Source of the DNA: Sclerotiophoma versabilis
Taxonomy: Eukaryota > Ascomycota > Dothideomycetes > Pleosporales > Didymellaceae
DNA: 64,000 nucleotides
Assembly (NCBI GenBank): GCA_012274445.1
Contig: JAAROD010000081.1
Coordinates: 558,001 to 622,000 of the forward strand
Direction: 5' to 3'
Shown here: in pieces, positions 36,860 to 48,034 of the stretch
Layout: every line of letters begins with the position of its first letter
Position numbering within the stretch: position 1 is the stretch's first letter
The notes under the pieces: generated by a model
What the model saw: only the letters and a program-made list of their open reading frames with translations
What the model was told of the DNA's origin: nothing
The model's database searches: none
Translations under genes and position numbers: made by a program

Positions 36860-38179
36860 ATGCGTCTCAACTGCCACCTTGCTCTCTCTGGCCTTGTAGC
36901 CATCACGACTGCACGCGCTCTTTCACTCAACACATCCGCCGGTGAATTGGGCGACTACACTGTCCAAACAGCCGCCGAGTATAACCCTAGCAACATCGCC
37001 TCGGACGCTTGGTGGGAGAAGTATCAGAAAAAGGGCGATCATTATCAATGTCTTTTCGAAGCCAATAATGAGGGTGCTGGTCGTTTTGTCGAAGATACCC
37101 GCACTCCGCCATCTGCTGAGAGCGTCTGGAAAGGTAGCATGTACGGTGAGTGAAACGAAGATCTAGAGGCTTAGAGGCCTCGATTTCGTTACAGTCTGAC
37201 AGATCGTGCAGCGGACCGCTTCACCTGGAACTGGCACGAGAACTGGTTTGATGAGGACAACTGCAACTTCGAGGACCTTCACCTCAAGGACGCTTTCGAC
37301 GCTCTCAAGCTTAACGCCTACTGCGAGGATGCTGGCGGACTTAATGTCGGCTGGTCGCTTGGCCATTACGACGAGGGCCGAGTTGATGATTCCGACCCAA
37401 GCCACTTTTCCAATATGCTCCCACCGATTCAGCAGACTTACACTGTTGACGGAAAGGCATACAAGGTTGGTATCACCGACTTGACTTGCACATAACATAC
37501 TGACTGCTTCCGCACAGTCTACTGGCGGTTACTATACATTCGTGGTCAACCAAGTCGATGGTGCAATCTTTGCCCTCGACTTTTCCAGCCCCAGAAACGC
37601 GGTCAAAACACACTGGAAATCGATTGGTGGCATAGCCAAGGAAGAAGAACTCCCAAAGTTGCAGTACGGATCAGATCTGATTTGGGGAAAGTGGGTCGAA
37701 GACAATACGAACGTCAAGAACCTCCGTGTCTACGGCGTGCACAATGTCCTCAATTACGAGACTACGGCCCTCGTCTCGCGCGCCATGCGCAATAAACTGG
37801 TTTCGAACCTGGCTGCCTGGCCTGGTACTGTATTCAATAAAGAGAAGGATCCAGTCGAGTTCCAGGCTCTCATCGGTTAGTCGCCTTTAAATTGTATCAC
37901 TCTCGACGTTTGCTAACTACTTTCAGGCTCACCAATTGGCGGCACGATTGCCATCCTCCTTGCACAACATAAGTAAGTCTATACTCACACAATATTGAAA
38001 CTATGCTGACTGTCTTCAGAGCCGAGCTCGGCAACAAGGAGATTTATCAGGTTAATGCCGTCTCGGACAGCAACTCGCTCAAGCCTCACCAAGTGACCGA
38101 GCTGCATATGTTCTTCCAGATCCGAGACGTACCTCCGCCAAAGTCTGAGGAGGACGACAAACCTGACGGAGCAGACTGA
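36860..38179 (+). CDS. Secreted protein of unrecognised family, copy A
   Basis: Five exons: 36860-37145, 37203-37465, 37518-37875, 37927-37972, 38020-38179; total 1113 nt, 370 aa. The N-terminus is a signal peptide (basic start, hydrophobic LALSGLVAITTARALS, likely cleaved near residue 21). No membrane helix or anchor signal follows, so export is expected. Recognisable landmarks shared with the next gene are a W-x-K-x4-KG block, DTRTPPSA, an aromatic WHENW/ESWYES block, LPKL, ALIGSPIGGTIAILLAQHK and a hydrophobic -FFQIRDVPP end. Four cysteines are present. I do not know this family and assign no activity; a small secreted effector-like or cell-wall-acting protein are guesses. A TATA box 65 bp upstream suggests inducible expression. 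Confidence 0.85.
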
Positions 38180-38744
38180 AGGCCCTACACCTGCCCTCAT
38201 GGTCGGCCTGCAGGAGCACCTGACACATTCTTTTGTACTTTTGGAAGGTGTTAGAGCCATTGACGCTCTTGGAGCCAATATAATTCTATAGATAGACTGT
38301 GTGATTTCTGAAATTCATACGAATGACTACTAAGATAACTGTTCTTGGCTACATCATACTGTTGCAACATATTACTCACCTCGATGTGTACATGAAATAG
38401 GTACGTAGTCTGGCCCAACCCAAAAGTCGAGGCTGATCTCGATTGCAACTTCTGGCGTCTCGACCTCTGAGAGCCATACGATAACAGAGGTATAGATGTC
38501 TCGTGAGATCACAAGATCACGAGCTAAAGTAGTAACAATTTACACTTGGTGTGGATTTCAATGTGGTGTGGACTGCGGCGTGAATGCCCCAGAAACTCAA
38601 GTCACTTTCACCTGTGTTTTTTGGCTGACTAGCGAGACGCTCCCGTGCAATTTTTCTAGGCTAGAATCAAGTCCACTTCCTTCCTTACACATCCTTTCAC
38701 CCAGCACCCACCTCAAGTGGAGCGTATATTTAACGTAGACCACG
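38180..38744. other. Interval between the two secreted paralogs
   Basis: This contains the 3' end of copy A and the promoter of copy B. A short inverted repeat (CTCGTG...CACGAG with 12 nt between) is at about 38497-38520. A TATATTTAA motif ends 13 nt before the copy B ATG. Confidence 0.5.
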
Positions 38745-40251
38745 ATGAGGTTCGCACTACTGTGGGCCATTGTTGCAGGCCTTGCAGCTCTTGCCATTGG
38801 CAGACATATCCCGCGTGGAGCTTTCGCCAACATTTCTCATTCGAACCCCTTTCCAGACACCGAAGACACGCCCACTCCATTAGACACACGTGTAGTTCCT
38901 AACTCGACTTGCAAAGACGGAGCCATTGACAACGACAACGCTGAGGATGATTCTGTGGAAGGACTCGCAGACTCTCCGCCCGAATCCCTCGCTGATTCTG
39001 CCAGCGACGAGCTTTGGTACAAACACATCCGCAAAGGCAATTCACTCAACTGCGGCATGTGCGGAACTGACATGGGCGCCGGATACCAAGCAGGCGACAC
39101 ACGTACTCCACCTTCTGCTGCGAGCAGATGGGTCGGAGGCGTCGTTGAGTTGGTGGACTGGTATTGGTGGGAGAGCTGGTACGAGTCTAGTGTATGTGAC
39201 ATGGACATATACTGGGGCATGGGAAGTATGTTCCAAGCGCTAGGCATTAATCCCAGGCCCACGACGGCTGGCGGCGATCAACAGTGCTTTCAACTCAAGC
39301 ACAGCAACGAGAACGCGAAGTATCCCGATGGGAAGCCGAAGGAAGTTCTGACCCAGTCGTATGTGGTAGAAGGAAAGATGTACCATGTAAGTGGCGAGTC
39401 CAAAAGGGTGCGGGGCTCTAGGTCCGCCCAATGACTGACGATTGTGGACAGGCTACCGATGCCTCACACTATTTTTCAATGGATATCCGGGCCGGAGGCA
39501 AGCTCTCTCCCATCTACGCGTCGCTACAAATTAGCTGACTAATACGTAGTGATCGTTGGTATTGCCCTGCTGGGTCCACACATCGCTGCTGAACGCTTAT
39601 GGGGATGGAAGCCTACACCAGATCAACTGCCCAAACTCCGTAATCTCTCGGACCTCTACTGGGCGTATTGGTCCTCGCTCCACAATGCTGCTGGCATGCG
39701 TGTTGACAACCTTAACAAGTACATTGTGAACAGTGTTCAGAATCCTGAAACAGACCAGATTATATCACGAGCATTACGGAGCCGCGGTACAGAAGAATTG
39801 GAGCTGTGGCCAGGTCAATACTTCCCTGTCGAGTCTACGCAGGGCCTTGCCCTTCTGGGTAAATCTTCCGAGTACATAGTGAGACGATAAAACAGGCTGA
39901 CTTCTCTAAGGTTCTCCTATCGGCGCGACGGTCGGGTTTCTTTTGATGCAGCATAAGAGAGAACTCGGCAATAAGTACGTGAGTGGCGTACGTATCTTGC
40001 GCAACGACGATCAGGCGGACGGCACCAATCAAGGGGCGGATTTGGTCTTCTATATTACGGATGTACCTCCCGAAAAGCAGATCCCAGACGCACCGGGCCA
40101 GGAACCACCGCAAGGCCGACCGCAGTCGGACGCTTTAGCTACGCTGGCTTTCAGAAATTTGTCAGAAAGAGCTGTTTCTACAAATCCGGTTGAGGAACAC
40201 GTGCTTGGTCCGCAGAGTATCCTTCGAGTCCATATGATTGTGGCTCGTTGA
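38745..40251 (+). CDS. Secreted protein of unrecognised family, copy B
   Basis: Four exons: 38745-39386, 39452-39497, 39550-39858, 39911-40251; total 1338 nt, 445 aa. The signal peptide is MRFALLWAIVAGLAALAIG. Compared with copy A it has an extra acidic Ser/Asp/Glu-rich segment after the signal (residues about 35-90) and a longer C-terminal tail. The shared core reads WYKHIRKG, DTRTPPSA, WWESWYES, LPKLRNLSDLYW, GLALLGSPIGATVGFLLMQHKRELGNK, then a FYITDVPP strand. Two introns are at the same position and phase as in copy A. A third (39498-39549) has a GC donor (GGAG|GCAAGC) and no counterpart in copy A, and two copy A introns are absent here. The cysteines are mostly at different positions from copy A. 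The function is unknown. Confidence 0.85.
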
Positions 40252-40458
40252 AATAGCCCTGAAGGTCTTTGGTGTACAAGGGATTAGCTTGGCATCAAAG
40301 GGGGAAGTTCGTAAACTGACAAGGCGGGTCAATACACATATTACGAGTTTGAAGGGGAGAAGAAGGGGAAAGCGGTCTAGCACAAGATCCCGAACATAAG
40401 TAGAACTTTGAGGGCGTTTAGACGTACCTAAGGCTTCCAAGCAGTTCTTATAGCACTC

Positions 40459-41265
40459 TCATTTCTTCCCAATCGTTCCTTTGCCCCCGTTTCTTGGTTC
40501 CCTAACCATACAATAATGTACGTCCACCCCCTCACCACCCCATACTTTCCTATCCCACTCCACAGATCTCTTCACCACAAACCCCCTCTTCTCGTAAATC
40601 GGCCTCGCTACCTGTGTAGCATCTAAATAAGTGATCCAACCCTCATCATCCGCCTTCTTCACTCCCCAACCCAGCAGCAGCTTTCCGGCCCCACGGCCCT
40701 GATGGTCAGGATGCGTGGCTAAACTGTTCAGCATAAAGAACGGCTCCTCTGTGCCCATGATCTCGTCGCGAGCCGCATCAAGCGGGTCGAACAGGGATGC
40801 TAGAGCATCAAGGCGCAGCTCAGGAGGGAGGAAGGAAGGATAGCGTGGACCGAGGCCATTATTCAGAGTTGACATGGTTTCTGTGGGGACAGATGCGTGC
40901 TCTGCAGGTGCTTCTTCTCTGGCTGTTTTGGGCGTGTCTTCCTTGTTCCCCTCCTTGGGAATGTATGGATGTGTAACCTCACTATCGACGTTCATTATCT
41001 TCCACACTGCAACTGCGATGGTCCGACCGCCATTCTCCTCCGGGTCGTCCTCGCTTGGGGCCAGGTCTGTGTCGACGATCTTCCAATGCCAGACGTTGGG
41101 GCTGCCTATCTCGCGCTTGCGGTCCTCTGCTACACCTCTCATGGATAATTCGCTGACCGGACCGCGGTGAAGTATATCGTGTGTTGGCCCGTAATATGCG
41201 CGTGCACGCGTTCGGATCCAGGACAATGAATCCGAGGGGCGGAGAGGGCGTATTTCGAGAGGCAT
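40459..41265 (-). CDS. GNAT-family N-acetyltransferase
   Basis: The single exon gives 268 aa from the ATG at 41265; the open frame extends upstream but without ATG. The GNAT fold is recognisable by the acetyl-CoA binding motif LATHPDHQGRGAGKLLL (motif A, R/Q-x-x-G-x-G/A) near residue 195, the preceding FFMLNSLATHP strand, and the following TYLDAT...PIYEKRGFVV (motif B). An insertion of about 60 charged residues splits the N-terminal part. The substrate is unknown; fungal proteins of this type act on small molecules as often as on proteins. The gene is divergent from the AA7 oxidase at 42234 and lies about 200 bp from the 3' end of secreted copy B. Confidence 0.88.
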   Translation of the reverse strand: MPLEIRPLRPSDSLSWIRTRARAYYGPTHDILHRGPVSELSMRGVAEDRKREIGSPNVWHWKIVDTDLAPSEDDPEENGGRTIAVAVWKIMNVDSEVTHPYIPKEGNKEDTPKTAREEAPAEHASVPTETMSTLNNGLGPRYPSFLPPELRLDALASLFDPLDAARDEIMGTEEPFFMLNSLATHPDHQGRGAGKLLLGWGVKKADDEGWITYLDATQVARPIYEKRGFVVKRSVEWDRKVWGGEGVDVHYCMVREPRNGGKGTIGKK

Positions 41266-42233
41266 GACTAGGGTGGTGGGGGTGTTTTTCAAATTCAAGG
41301 CACTGTACAGTCTTCAAGTCCTTTCAAGTTGGGAATCAACATGCTTATGTCTCTGGGAAAACGGCATGGATGAGTCACACTAGCACTATTGAAGGAGTAG
41401 GATCAAACGAGAAGCTGGTGATATGCATGGATGCTGCGCCTCAATAGCCGCTAAATGAGATTAAGTACCGGTGCCAAGATCCGACCGGAAGCATCGCATA
41501 TGTACAAGCCAGGAGCACTGCCGTAGAACGAGGCATGATAGAAGCTTCAAGGGTAAAGCTTAGTGGGGCATAAGCTTCGAGTGCACTCGAGGCAGTGATA
41601 CCCCACTCCACTAGCGCGTGAACAAGCGTCAGCTTTTGGCACGTCTTCTTACTTTACGCCTCTAACATCGCACTGTTGGTCAGCAAGAATCTTTTAGATA
41701 TCGTCCCGAGCGCGCCTCGCTTTGGAAAGAGGTTCGTAAGCTGAGAGCTCGAGGAAGAGCTGAAGCGCAATGACGTCACATATGCTCTATCAACCACAGG
41801 ATGTCCTTCCATCCGTCGAAACCTTCGAAGCTTCTTCTCGATATCTGACTATCTATGAATGGCTCTGAACCCTGACCTATACTGGAACTTCATATCCAGG
41901 ACGATGAAAGGCCTCGCCTATGAACGTTGCGCTACGACGTTTCATTCAGCGCGCAACGCGCGAGTGTAAGCCATTCACACTACTAGCGTACTCTACGAGC
42001 ATAGCCTTGTTGTGGCTACCCCAGTTTATGTGTTGTATTGCCACTACAACAAGCCAACGAGATCTATGGAAGTTCACAGTTCTTGTTTACCAGTCATGCA
42101 ATCCTTCAGGCTATGCTTCACATTGGGCACTCGCGGTCAGCTGCAGCTCCCTCATTGGCGGTTTGTTTGTTAGACCCTGCAATCCTTCGCTCGGCGCACG
42201 TACTTCCAAGGTATTGTGTATACTTACTCTAAG
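41266..42233. promoter_or_regulatory. Divergent interval, GNAT / AA7 oxidase
   Basis: A 968-bp stretch lies between two outward-facing genes. A frame of 107 codons at 41920-42243 overlaps the start of the oxidase but has no features of a gene. No clear TATA box was found before 42234. Confidence 0.5.
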
Positions 42234-43824
42234 ATGGAGCTGAAAGATTGTTTTCTCCACCTCTGCCGCTGGTGCATTCTTGTTCTTGTTTATTACGATC
42301 TCACTGTCGCTTCACAGGACCTGTCAATGGGAAATACATCAAGCTCGCCGATGCAGAAATGCCTTGAGAGCGCCGTAGGAGGAAACAAAGACCTACTCGC
42401 TCTCAAAGGCGCGCCTTTTTTCCAGATCTCGCACGTCAAGCCGTACAACCTCGGTATAGGAGTGACTCCTGCGGCGGTTACTTACCCCGAGACTACTGAG
42501 CACATCTCGGCGATTGTCAAATGCGCCGCTGACAACAAGTTGAAGGTGCAGCCGCGTTGTGGTGGGCATTCGTATGCGAACTATGGTATAAGCTTGTCAA
42601 GACCCATGACTTCTCGAACTAACATATACAGGCATTGGCGGACAGGACAATACTGTTGTGGTCGATATGAAGCATTTCCAGCACTTCTCCATGGACAACA
42701 CAACCTGGCAAGCTACGGTGGGGGGTGGTACCCTCCTTGGTGACGTTACCAAACGGCTGCACGACAACGGGAATCGCGCCATGGCGCATGGCACCTGCCC
42801 GCAGGTCGGTATCGGGGGCCATGCAACCATCGGCGGGCTCGGTCCAAGCAGCCGCATGTGGGGATCAGCGCTCGATCACGTCGAGGAAGTGGAGGTTGTG
42901 CTCGCCAACTCTACAGTCGTTCGAGCTTCCGAGAGCGAAAACCCTGATATCCTGTTCGCTGTGAAGGGCGCCGCAGCAGGCTTCGGTATCGTCACCGAGT
43001 TCAAAGTGCGCACACAGGCTGAGCCATCAGAAGCTGTACTTTACACATACAACATTCAAGGAGGGTCCAGCGCAGACAAAGCTGAAGCTTTCAAGAAATG
43101 GCAAGAGCTCATTTCCGATTCAAACCTCTCTCGCAAGTTCGCCAGTCAATTTATCCTCACTGAGCAGTTCGGTGCCATTGTAACTGGTACTTTCTTTGGG
43201 TCACAACAGGAGTACGACAGCCTCAATATCTCTGCTCGGCTACCGAACAGCGATAATACAGTCATCAGACTTAAGGATTGGCTTGGTGTCGTCGGTCATT
43301 GGGCCGAGGATGTTGCGCTTGACATTGTTGGGGGCATCCCAAGCAACTTCTACGCCAAGTCACTCGCCTACACTGAGAAGGACATCATCCCAGACGACGG
43401 AGTTGACAAGCTGTTCGACTACATCGACAAAGCTGACAAGGGCAACGCGATCTGGTTCGTCATCTGGGACCTCGAAGGCGGAGCCATCAACGACGTTGCA
43501 CCGAACGCTACTGCCTACGGCCACAGAAATGCACTTTTCTACCATCAAGCATATGCTGTCAATCTGTTCGGCAAGATTGGCGACAAGACCAAGGATTTCC
43601 TGACAGGAGTCAACAGTGCTGTGCTCGACGCACTGCCGGATCACGAAGAAGGCGCATACGCTGGTTACGTCGATCCAGCACTTGGAGAAAACAGCGCTAG
43701 TCTGTATTGGAGTGGCAATGTGGAGAGACTAGAGAGTATCAAAGCACAGGTTGATCCTGATGATGTGTTCCACAATCCGCAAAGCATAAGGCCGGCAAAA
43801 AGATCTGCGAAGCTGAGAGTCTGA
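42234..43824 (+). CDS. Secreted FAD-linked oxidase, AA7 / glucooligosaccharide-oxidase-like
   Basis: Exons 42234-42585 and 42632-43824; total 1545 nt, 514 aa. The N-terminus has a hydrophobic stretch (CILVLVYY) before VASQ, a probable signal peptide. The FAD-binding (PCMH/VAO) domain covers about residues 75-250, with GGHSYANYG (His112) and GTCPQVGIGGH (Cys173). These are the two residues that attach FAD bicovalently in the glucooligosaccharide and berberine-bridge enzymes. The C-terminal BBE-type segment is YAGYVDP...YWSGNVERLESIK...DPDDVFHNPQSI. AA7 enzymes oxidise oligosaccharides or small alcohols at C1 and make hydrogen peroxide. The exact substrate cannot be read here. The intron (42586-42631) has a branch site ACTAAC. 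The start could also be the ATG at residue 32, which would lose the signal peptide. Confidence 0.92.
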
Positions 43825-44493
43825 ACTTGAATGATATGTTTACCTACTTGGGGTCAGTATCATGATGGGATGGAGGTACAGTCTGTTTACTAGTAGTACT
43901 AGCAATCGACAAATGGTAACACTATTTCCATACGTTGCGGTGCACGCATGAGGTCAGATTGATTCATCAAACGATTGGGTCGGCTGGCTTCAAGACCCAG
44001 GCAAACACAAAGGTATATGCCCTTCTGAGTAGCTGAAGAGCATCAAAGGACTCTATATAAGCCCGGGAGTCAGGACTTTTGCTTTGTTCGCACATGGACC
44101 GGCGGCGTCATGTGATATACACACTATTAGATTCTTAGACTCAGCACCGAACCATGTAGCCAGCCAATTGCTATTGATGGAGCACGTCGGCTTCCCTGCG
44201 CTATTAGCTGATGGTAGTTCTTGCTGCGCTCTTCCGCATGCACACCGCCAGTAATACCCGTTTGGGAGATGAATATAGAGACGGTTATCCTGGCCCTTGA
44301 TGTCGCAATATTACTACCATGCTGCCCTTCAACAGTCTGGAATCCAACTGTCAGTCCCCTCCCTTGTCGCCGTCTGGCTGCCCTCAGTTCCAAGCACGTC
44401 CACTTTCATCATTGACACCCGAACCGGCCGAGGGATTTAAATGTTTCCGTTTGAAAGTCTTTCTTTGTGGGCCACGATGAATACTTCCTGGTC
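43825..44493. other. Intergenic, with an unassigned TATA motif
   Basis: A TATATAAG at 44054-44061 stands before an ATG at 44094 that opens only a very short frame. The rest shows no coding signal. The PET8-like gene ends at its right border. Confidence 0.45.
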
Positions 44494-45676
44494 TCACAAC
44501 AGATCCGCTTCGTCTACATGATCTCCTCTCCGCGCCGCCAGATAGACCCTCCCGCTCTCATACGCACCAAGATACAAGCCAGCGCCGACAAATGTCCAGA
44601 CAGCTCTCAATGCGCCGCCTCGCCACAGACCCTTGTACCCCTGCTCTTGTACAATCTCCTGAGCAATCTGCCACGTTCCCTTCTGATTCCCTCTCGCCTT
44701 CTGGACCGACTCGCCAAGCGCATCCACCAACCCGTTCTTCGCATTGGCGGGCGTCTTCCCGCTCTTTGCTGGCGCTGGCGCCTCAGATGAGTGATCCCCC
44801 TCGGCAGCACGCAGCATGATTCTCGTCTTCAGCACGTCGACGGGCGTCGTAATGACCGCTGCAATCGCACCTGCTGTGCCCGAACTCAACGCCGTGATGG
44901 TCCCGCTCTCAACAATCGTACCAGTCGTTAACCCCTTGTCGTCGCGATACTCCCTGATGCCCTGCTTTAGCCGCTCAAACATGGGGAACTGCATGGCTGT
45001 GAAGGGCAGATTCCTGCCTGCTAGCGAAGCGTAGCCACGCCACAGGGCAAATGGGTTGGAGCGGAATTTCTGCAGTGTTTGCATAGTAGCGTTTGTGGAG
45101 GAGCGGTCCGAGGAGACCATTTGCGCGTTTTGCTTGATGACTTCTGCGGGGGTCAGAATAGCGCAAGATACCAATTCAGCCAGGGAGGAGGCAGCGGCGT
45201 GGATGACGGGTGTAGGGAGCAAGCCATTGGGGTGAGAAGATGTGGAGTTGAGACTTGTGAAGAGCGATTTTGTGCGCTCGTAGGTGGTGAAGAACGCTCC
45301 TGCTGTGTGTTGTTAGTCCTGATTTCTCCCCCACGCGAAATGGTCGCCAATTCAGATATCCCCTGGCTCTTTCTATACACGATGAGATTTGGTTATCGTA
45401 CATGATGGTAATGTGGCGATGATCACGCTGCCAATTCCCTGGTACATGCCCCGGAACAACGCTGGGTTCGGCTTCCCCGTTGTCTGGTTGGTGTAGAGTC
45501 TTGCATAGTCGGGCGATTGGAATCGCGTCTTGAGCGTGTCGAGAGGATATACAAGCAGATCAACAGTAAACGCCGCAATTGCGCCAGCCTGGTAGTGTCA
45601 GTCATGCGTCGTTGCAGACATCGATGCTTCAGCCGAGACCTACAATTAGAATATCGCTGTTAGTGTTACCGGACAT
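44494..45676 (-). CDS. PET8: Mitochondrial S-adenosylmethionine carrier (Pet8/SLC25A26-like)
   Basis: Exons on the minus strand: 45676-45644 (33 nt), 45588-45402, 45302-44494; total 1029 nt, 342 aa. Three carrier repeats are present, each with a P-x-D/E-x-(I/V/L)-K-x-(R/Q) signature: YPLDTLKTRF, TPAEVIKQNA and TPVDVLKTRI. The second signature with Glu and the LPFTAMQFPMFE block match the Pet8 subfamily, which imports SAM into the matrix. It is longer than yeast Pet8 (284 aa) because of an insertion of about 40 residues, rich in Ala/Lys, in the third repeat. The first intron starts GTAGGT, and the second acceptor is the first CAG of a CAGCAG pair, judged by frame. The subfamily is likely but rests on motif recall. 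Confidence 0.85.
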
Positions 45677-46334
45677 CTATGGGATGAAGATTGAAATAAG
45701 GTGTGGTGGTTTTATCAGATTATGCATGTGGTCCGTCAACACTTGACAGATGCTGACTGCAGGTACGCGACGAATCAAATACGTCACCGATAAGCCTCCG
45801 ATAGGCTCAGACGAACTACACGTGCAGCACACCTTCACAACGCAATCGGCGCTCTTTCGGTGATGGAAGTCATCTAATCTGATGGGAATGCATAGCAATA
45901 CGTCCACTGGCACGTGAAAGGCCGTGTGCAGATCTATTGTCGCGAGATGAAAGCAGAGAGCCACAGACCATCAAGTTGAGATGTTGTCTTTGTATTGAAA
46001 TATGGGGTATCTATGCTGTTCGATTGGTGAAGCACTTTTCTCGCTGCGACCGTCTTTTCGCGTACCATATGCTATCTAACAAACATTCCGAGCAAGTCCC
46101 GCCCTGCAGTATTGCTAACAAAAGGGTATATACGTCCCAGATTCTATGCCCGTGTCATGAACTCCTGTAGGAAGATGACAGAAATGCTAGAGAATTGAAT
46201 GAACCTCCTGCCGAACCCGAGTGCTCGTTCCTAACGCCAATAAAACACTTTTCACACTTTTCATAGATATTATTCGAGGGCAGCTGCGACAGGTGGAATA
46301 TCGATTTCAGATATTTACCTGCTTCGTTTGTCGA
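45677..46334. other. Intergenic, nothing recognised
   Basis: It holds the PET8 promoter side and the 3' end of the TRAF gene. The only frames are short and featureless. Confidence 0.5.
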
Positions 46335-47920
46335 TTAAAGCTTAGTGTCCTGCCTGTTCGAGTCGCTCAGCCTCCGGTAGGGCGCAGGCAAGGTTCCACT
46401 AGGACCTGATCTGGCGCTAGGCCCTTGCGTCGTGCTGCGGTTCGTGGTACCCGCACTCGTGCTTGCAGAGGGTCTGGATGCCGAGGATGACGCAGAGGTG
46501 GTTCGCTGGTGGATGGTTGCACTCATCAGCCAGTGCAGCTGCATACGCATGTTGTTGATGGCAGCGTTTGTGTGCAGCATCTCGTCCTTGTTGCGCTGAC
46601 TTTCGTTTATGATCATCATATTAGTACGGCCTTCGACTTCCGTCAGTGTGGTAGATATGCGAGACACTTCCTCGCGTAGGTTTTCGTGCAGTGTGAGAAG
46701 ATGGTGGACCTGGGAGTCGAAGGGCGGCTCATTGGAATTGTGTTCGTTGGCATGAGCGGGATGTGAGAATGAAGCTGGCGGCAGGCGGAAGTCAGCTGTG
46801 GAATCGTTGGGATCCAGATGGTCAGCCACTGGGAATGATGCATCGTTTGCGTTTGCCGGGTACAGCATGTTTGTGATGTTGGTAAGACCATCCTCCAGAA
46901 TGCCAACCTTCCTAGCCAACGGCTCCATGCGTGCTTCGTGCCTCTCGAGGCGAGCTTGCTGCTCTCGGAAGTGCGGCGCCATTGTGGCCATGGCGCATGC
47001 GGGCTCATGCTGTAGCACGTCTGCGCGCTCAGACCGGAACTTGCAACCGACGATGGCACCCTGGCAGGAAATGACATGTTTCGGACACACGTTGTTGATG
47101 TGGGTCTTGAGATCGAGTCGAAGCAGGATGGCCTCACAAAGGGCGCACGAAGTGGTGCGGTTGAGACACAAATTTCGCTGGTGTTCCTGGAAAAGATAAG
47201 CAAGGGCTGGCAGGTCCGCGCTTCACGGCATACCTCAAGATCCTTCTTCATCAGCGAAATGTGGCAGTCTTCACAGGTCACTGTGTAGTGCAGACAGCCC
47301 TTGTGGAAGTCTTTCTGGGTGGTGTGTAACCTGCAATCAGCAGCAGGGCACTCGATCGGAGTGTGTTCACAGTACAGCATGACGTGGTCGTGTACATTGA
47401 CGCGGTGGTCGAGCCAGGGGCAGCCTGTCTTGCTGTTCGGGCACTTGACGAGCAGCTCGTCGAGCATCGTCTCGATGATCTTGGGGACCGGGCGGATGTC
47501 GTCGTCGGACTCGAGGTGGCGGCGGCAGGTGGGACATGTCTTGCGGCTGGTGGGCTGCGGGGCCCAGGCATGCTCGAGGCACTCGCGGCAGAAGTAGTGC
47601 TCGCAGGGCAGCTGGACGGGCTTGTCGAAGGGGGCGTGGCAGATCAGACACACGAGGTTGCTGTCGGGCGGGGTCGGGTACTCGAGGGCAGACAGTTCGG
47701 GGGGCACTTTGAGGCATTTGCTCTTGCGACGCTTCGACGAGGGTGAGTTGGATGCGCGGAGGGCCAGAGGCGAGGGACTGCTGGGGGGGCCACCGACCAC
47801 ACGCAGTTCCGACGGCTCCGACTGCACGTCTGCGTCGCTCGGCAGGCCGCCGTGCGAGTGCGTCGAGGCGCGCGAGTTGCGCCGGTCGTTGGGCGGCGGG
47901 ATGGGCGACGGCGACGACAT
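46335..47920 (-). CDS. RING-finger and TRAF-type zinc-finger protein (probable E3 ubiquitin ligase)
   Basis: Exons on the minus strand: 47920-47234 and 47186-46335; total 1539 nt, 512 aa. A disordered Ser/Pro N-terminus with an RRKSK basic patch precedes a C3HC4 RING at about residues 91-131 (CLICHAPF...CEHYFCRECLEHAW...CPTC). Three TRAF-type zinc fingers follow (residues about 155-290; CPNSKTGCPW, CPAADC, CQGAIVGC). A coiled-coil-like helical part and a Ser/Thr-rich tail close the protein. Animals use such proteins in receptor signalling. In fungi the family is poorly studied, so only E3 ligase activity is inferred. The intron is 47 nt and starts GTATGC. Overlapping long frames on the plus strand here are shadows of the GC-rich exon. 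Confidence 0.87.
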
Positions 47921-48000
47921 GGCGGGCTGGCGGCGGCGGGCGGCGGGCGGCGGGCGAGCTGTGGAGAAGCAGTGCGGGGGCGGAGCGAGGAGGGCGCGGT

Positions 48001-48034
<34 letters not shown>

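Noticed and set aside
41920..42243. 107-codon plus frame before the AA7 oxidase
   Set aside because: It overlaps the oxidase start in another frame and has no protein features; taken as chance.
33181..43824. Possible secondary-metabolite cluster
   Set aside because: No polyketide synthase, peptide synthetase, terpene cyclase, P450 or transporter is present in the block.
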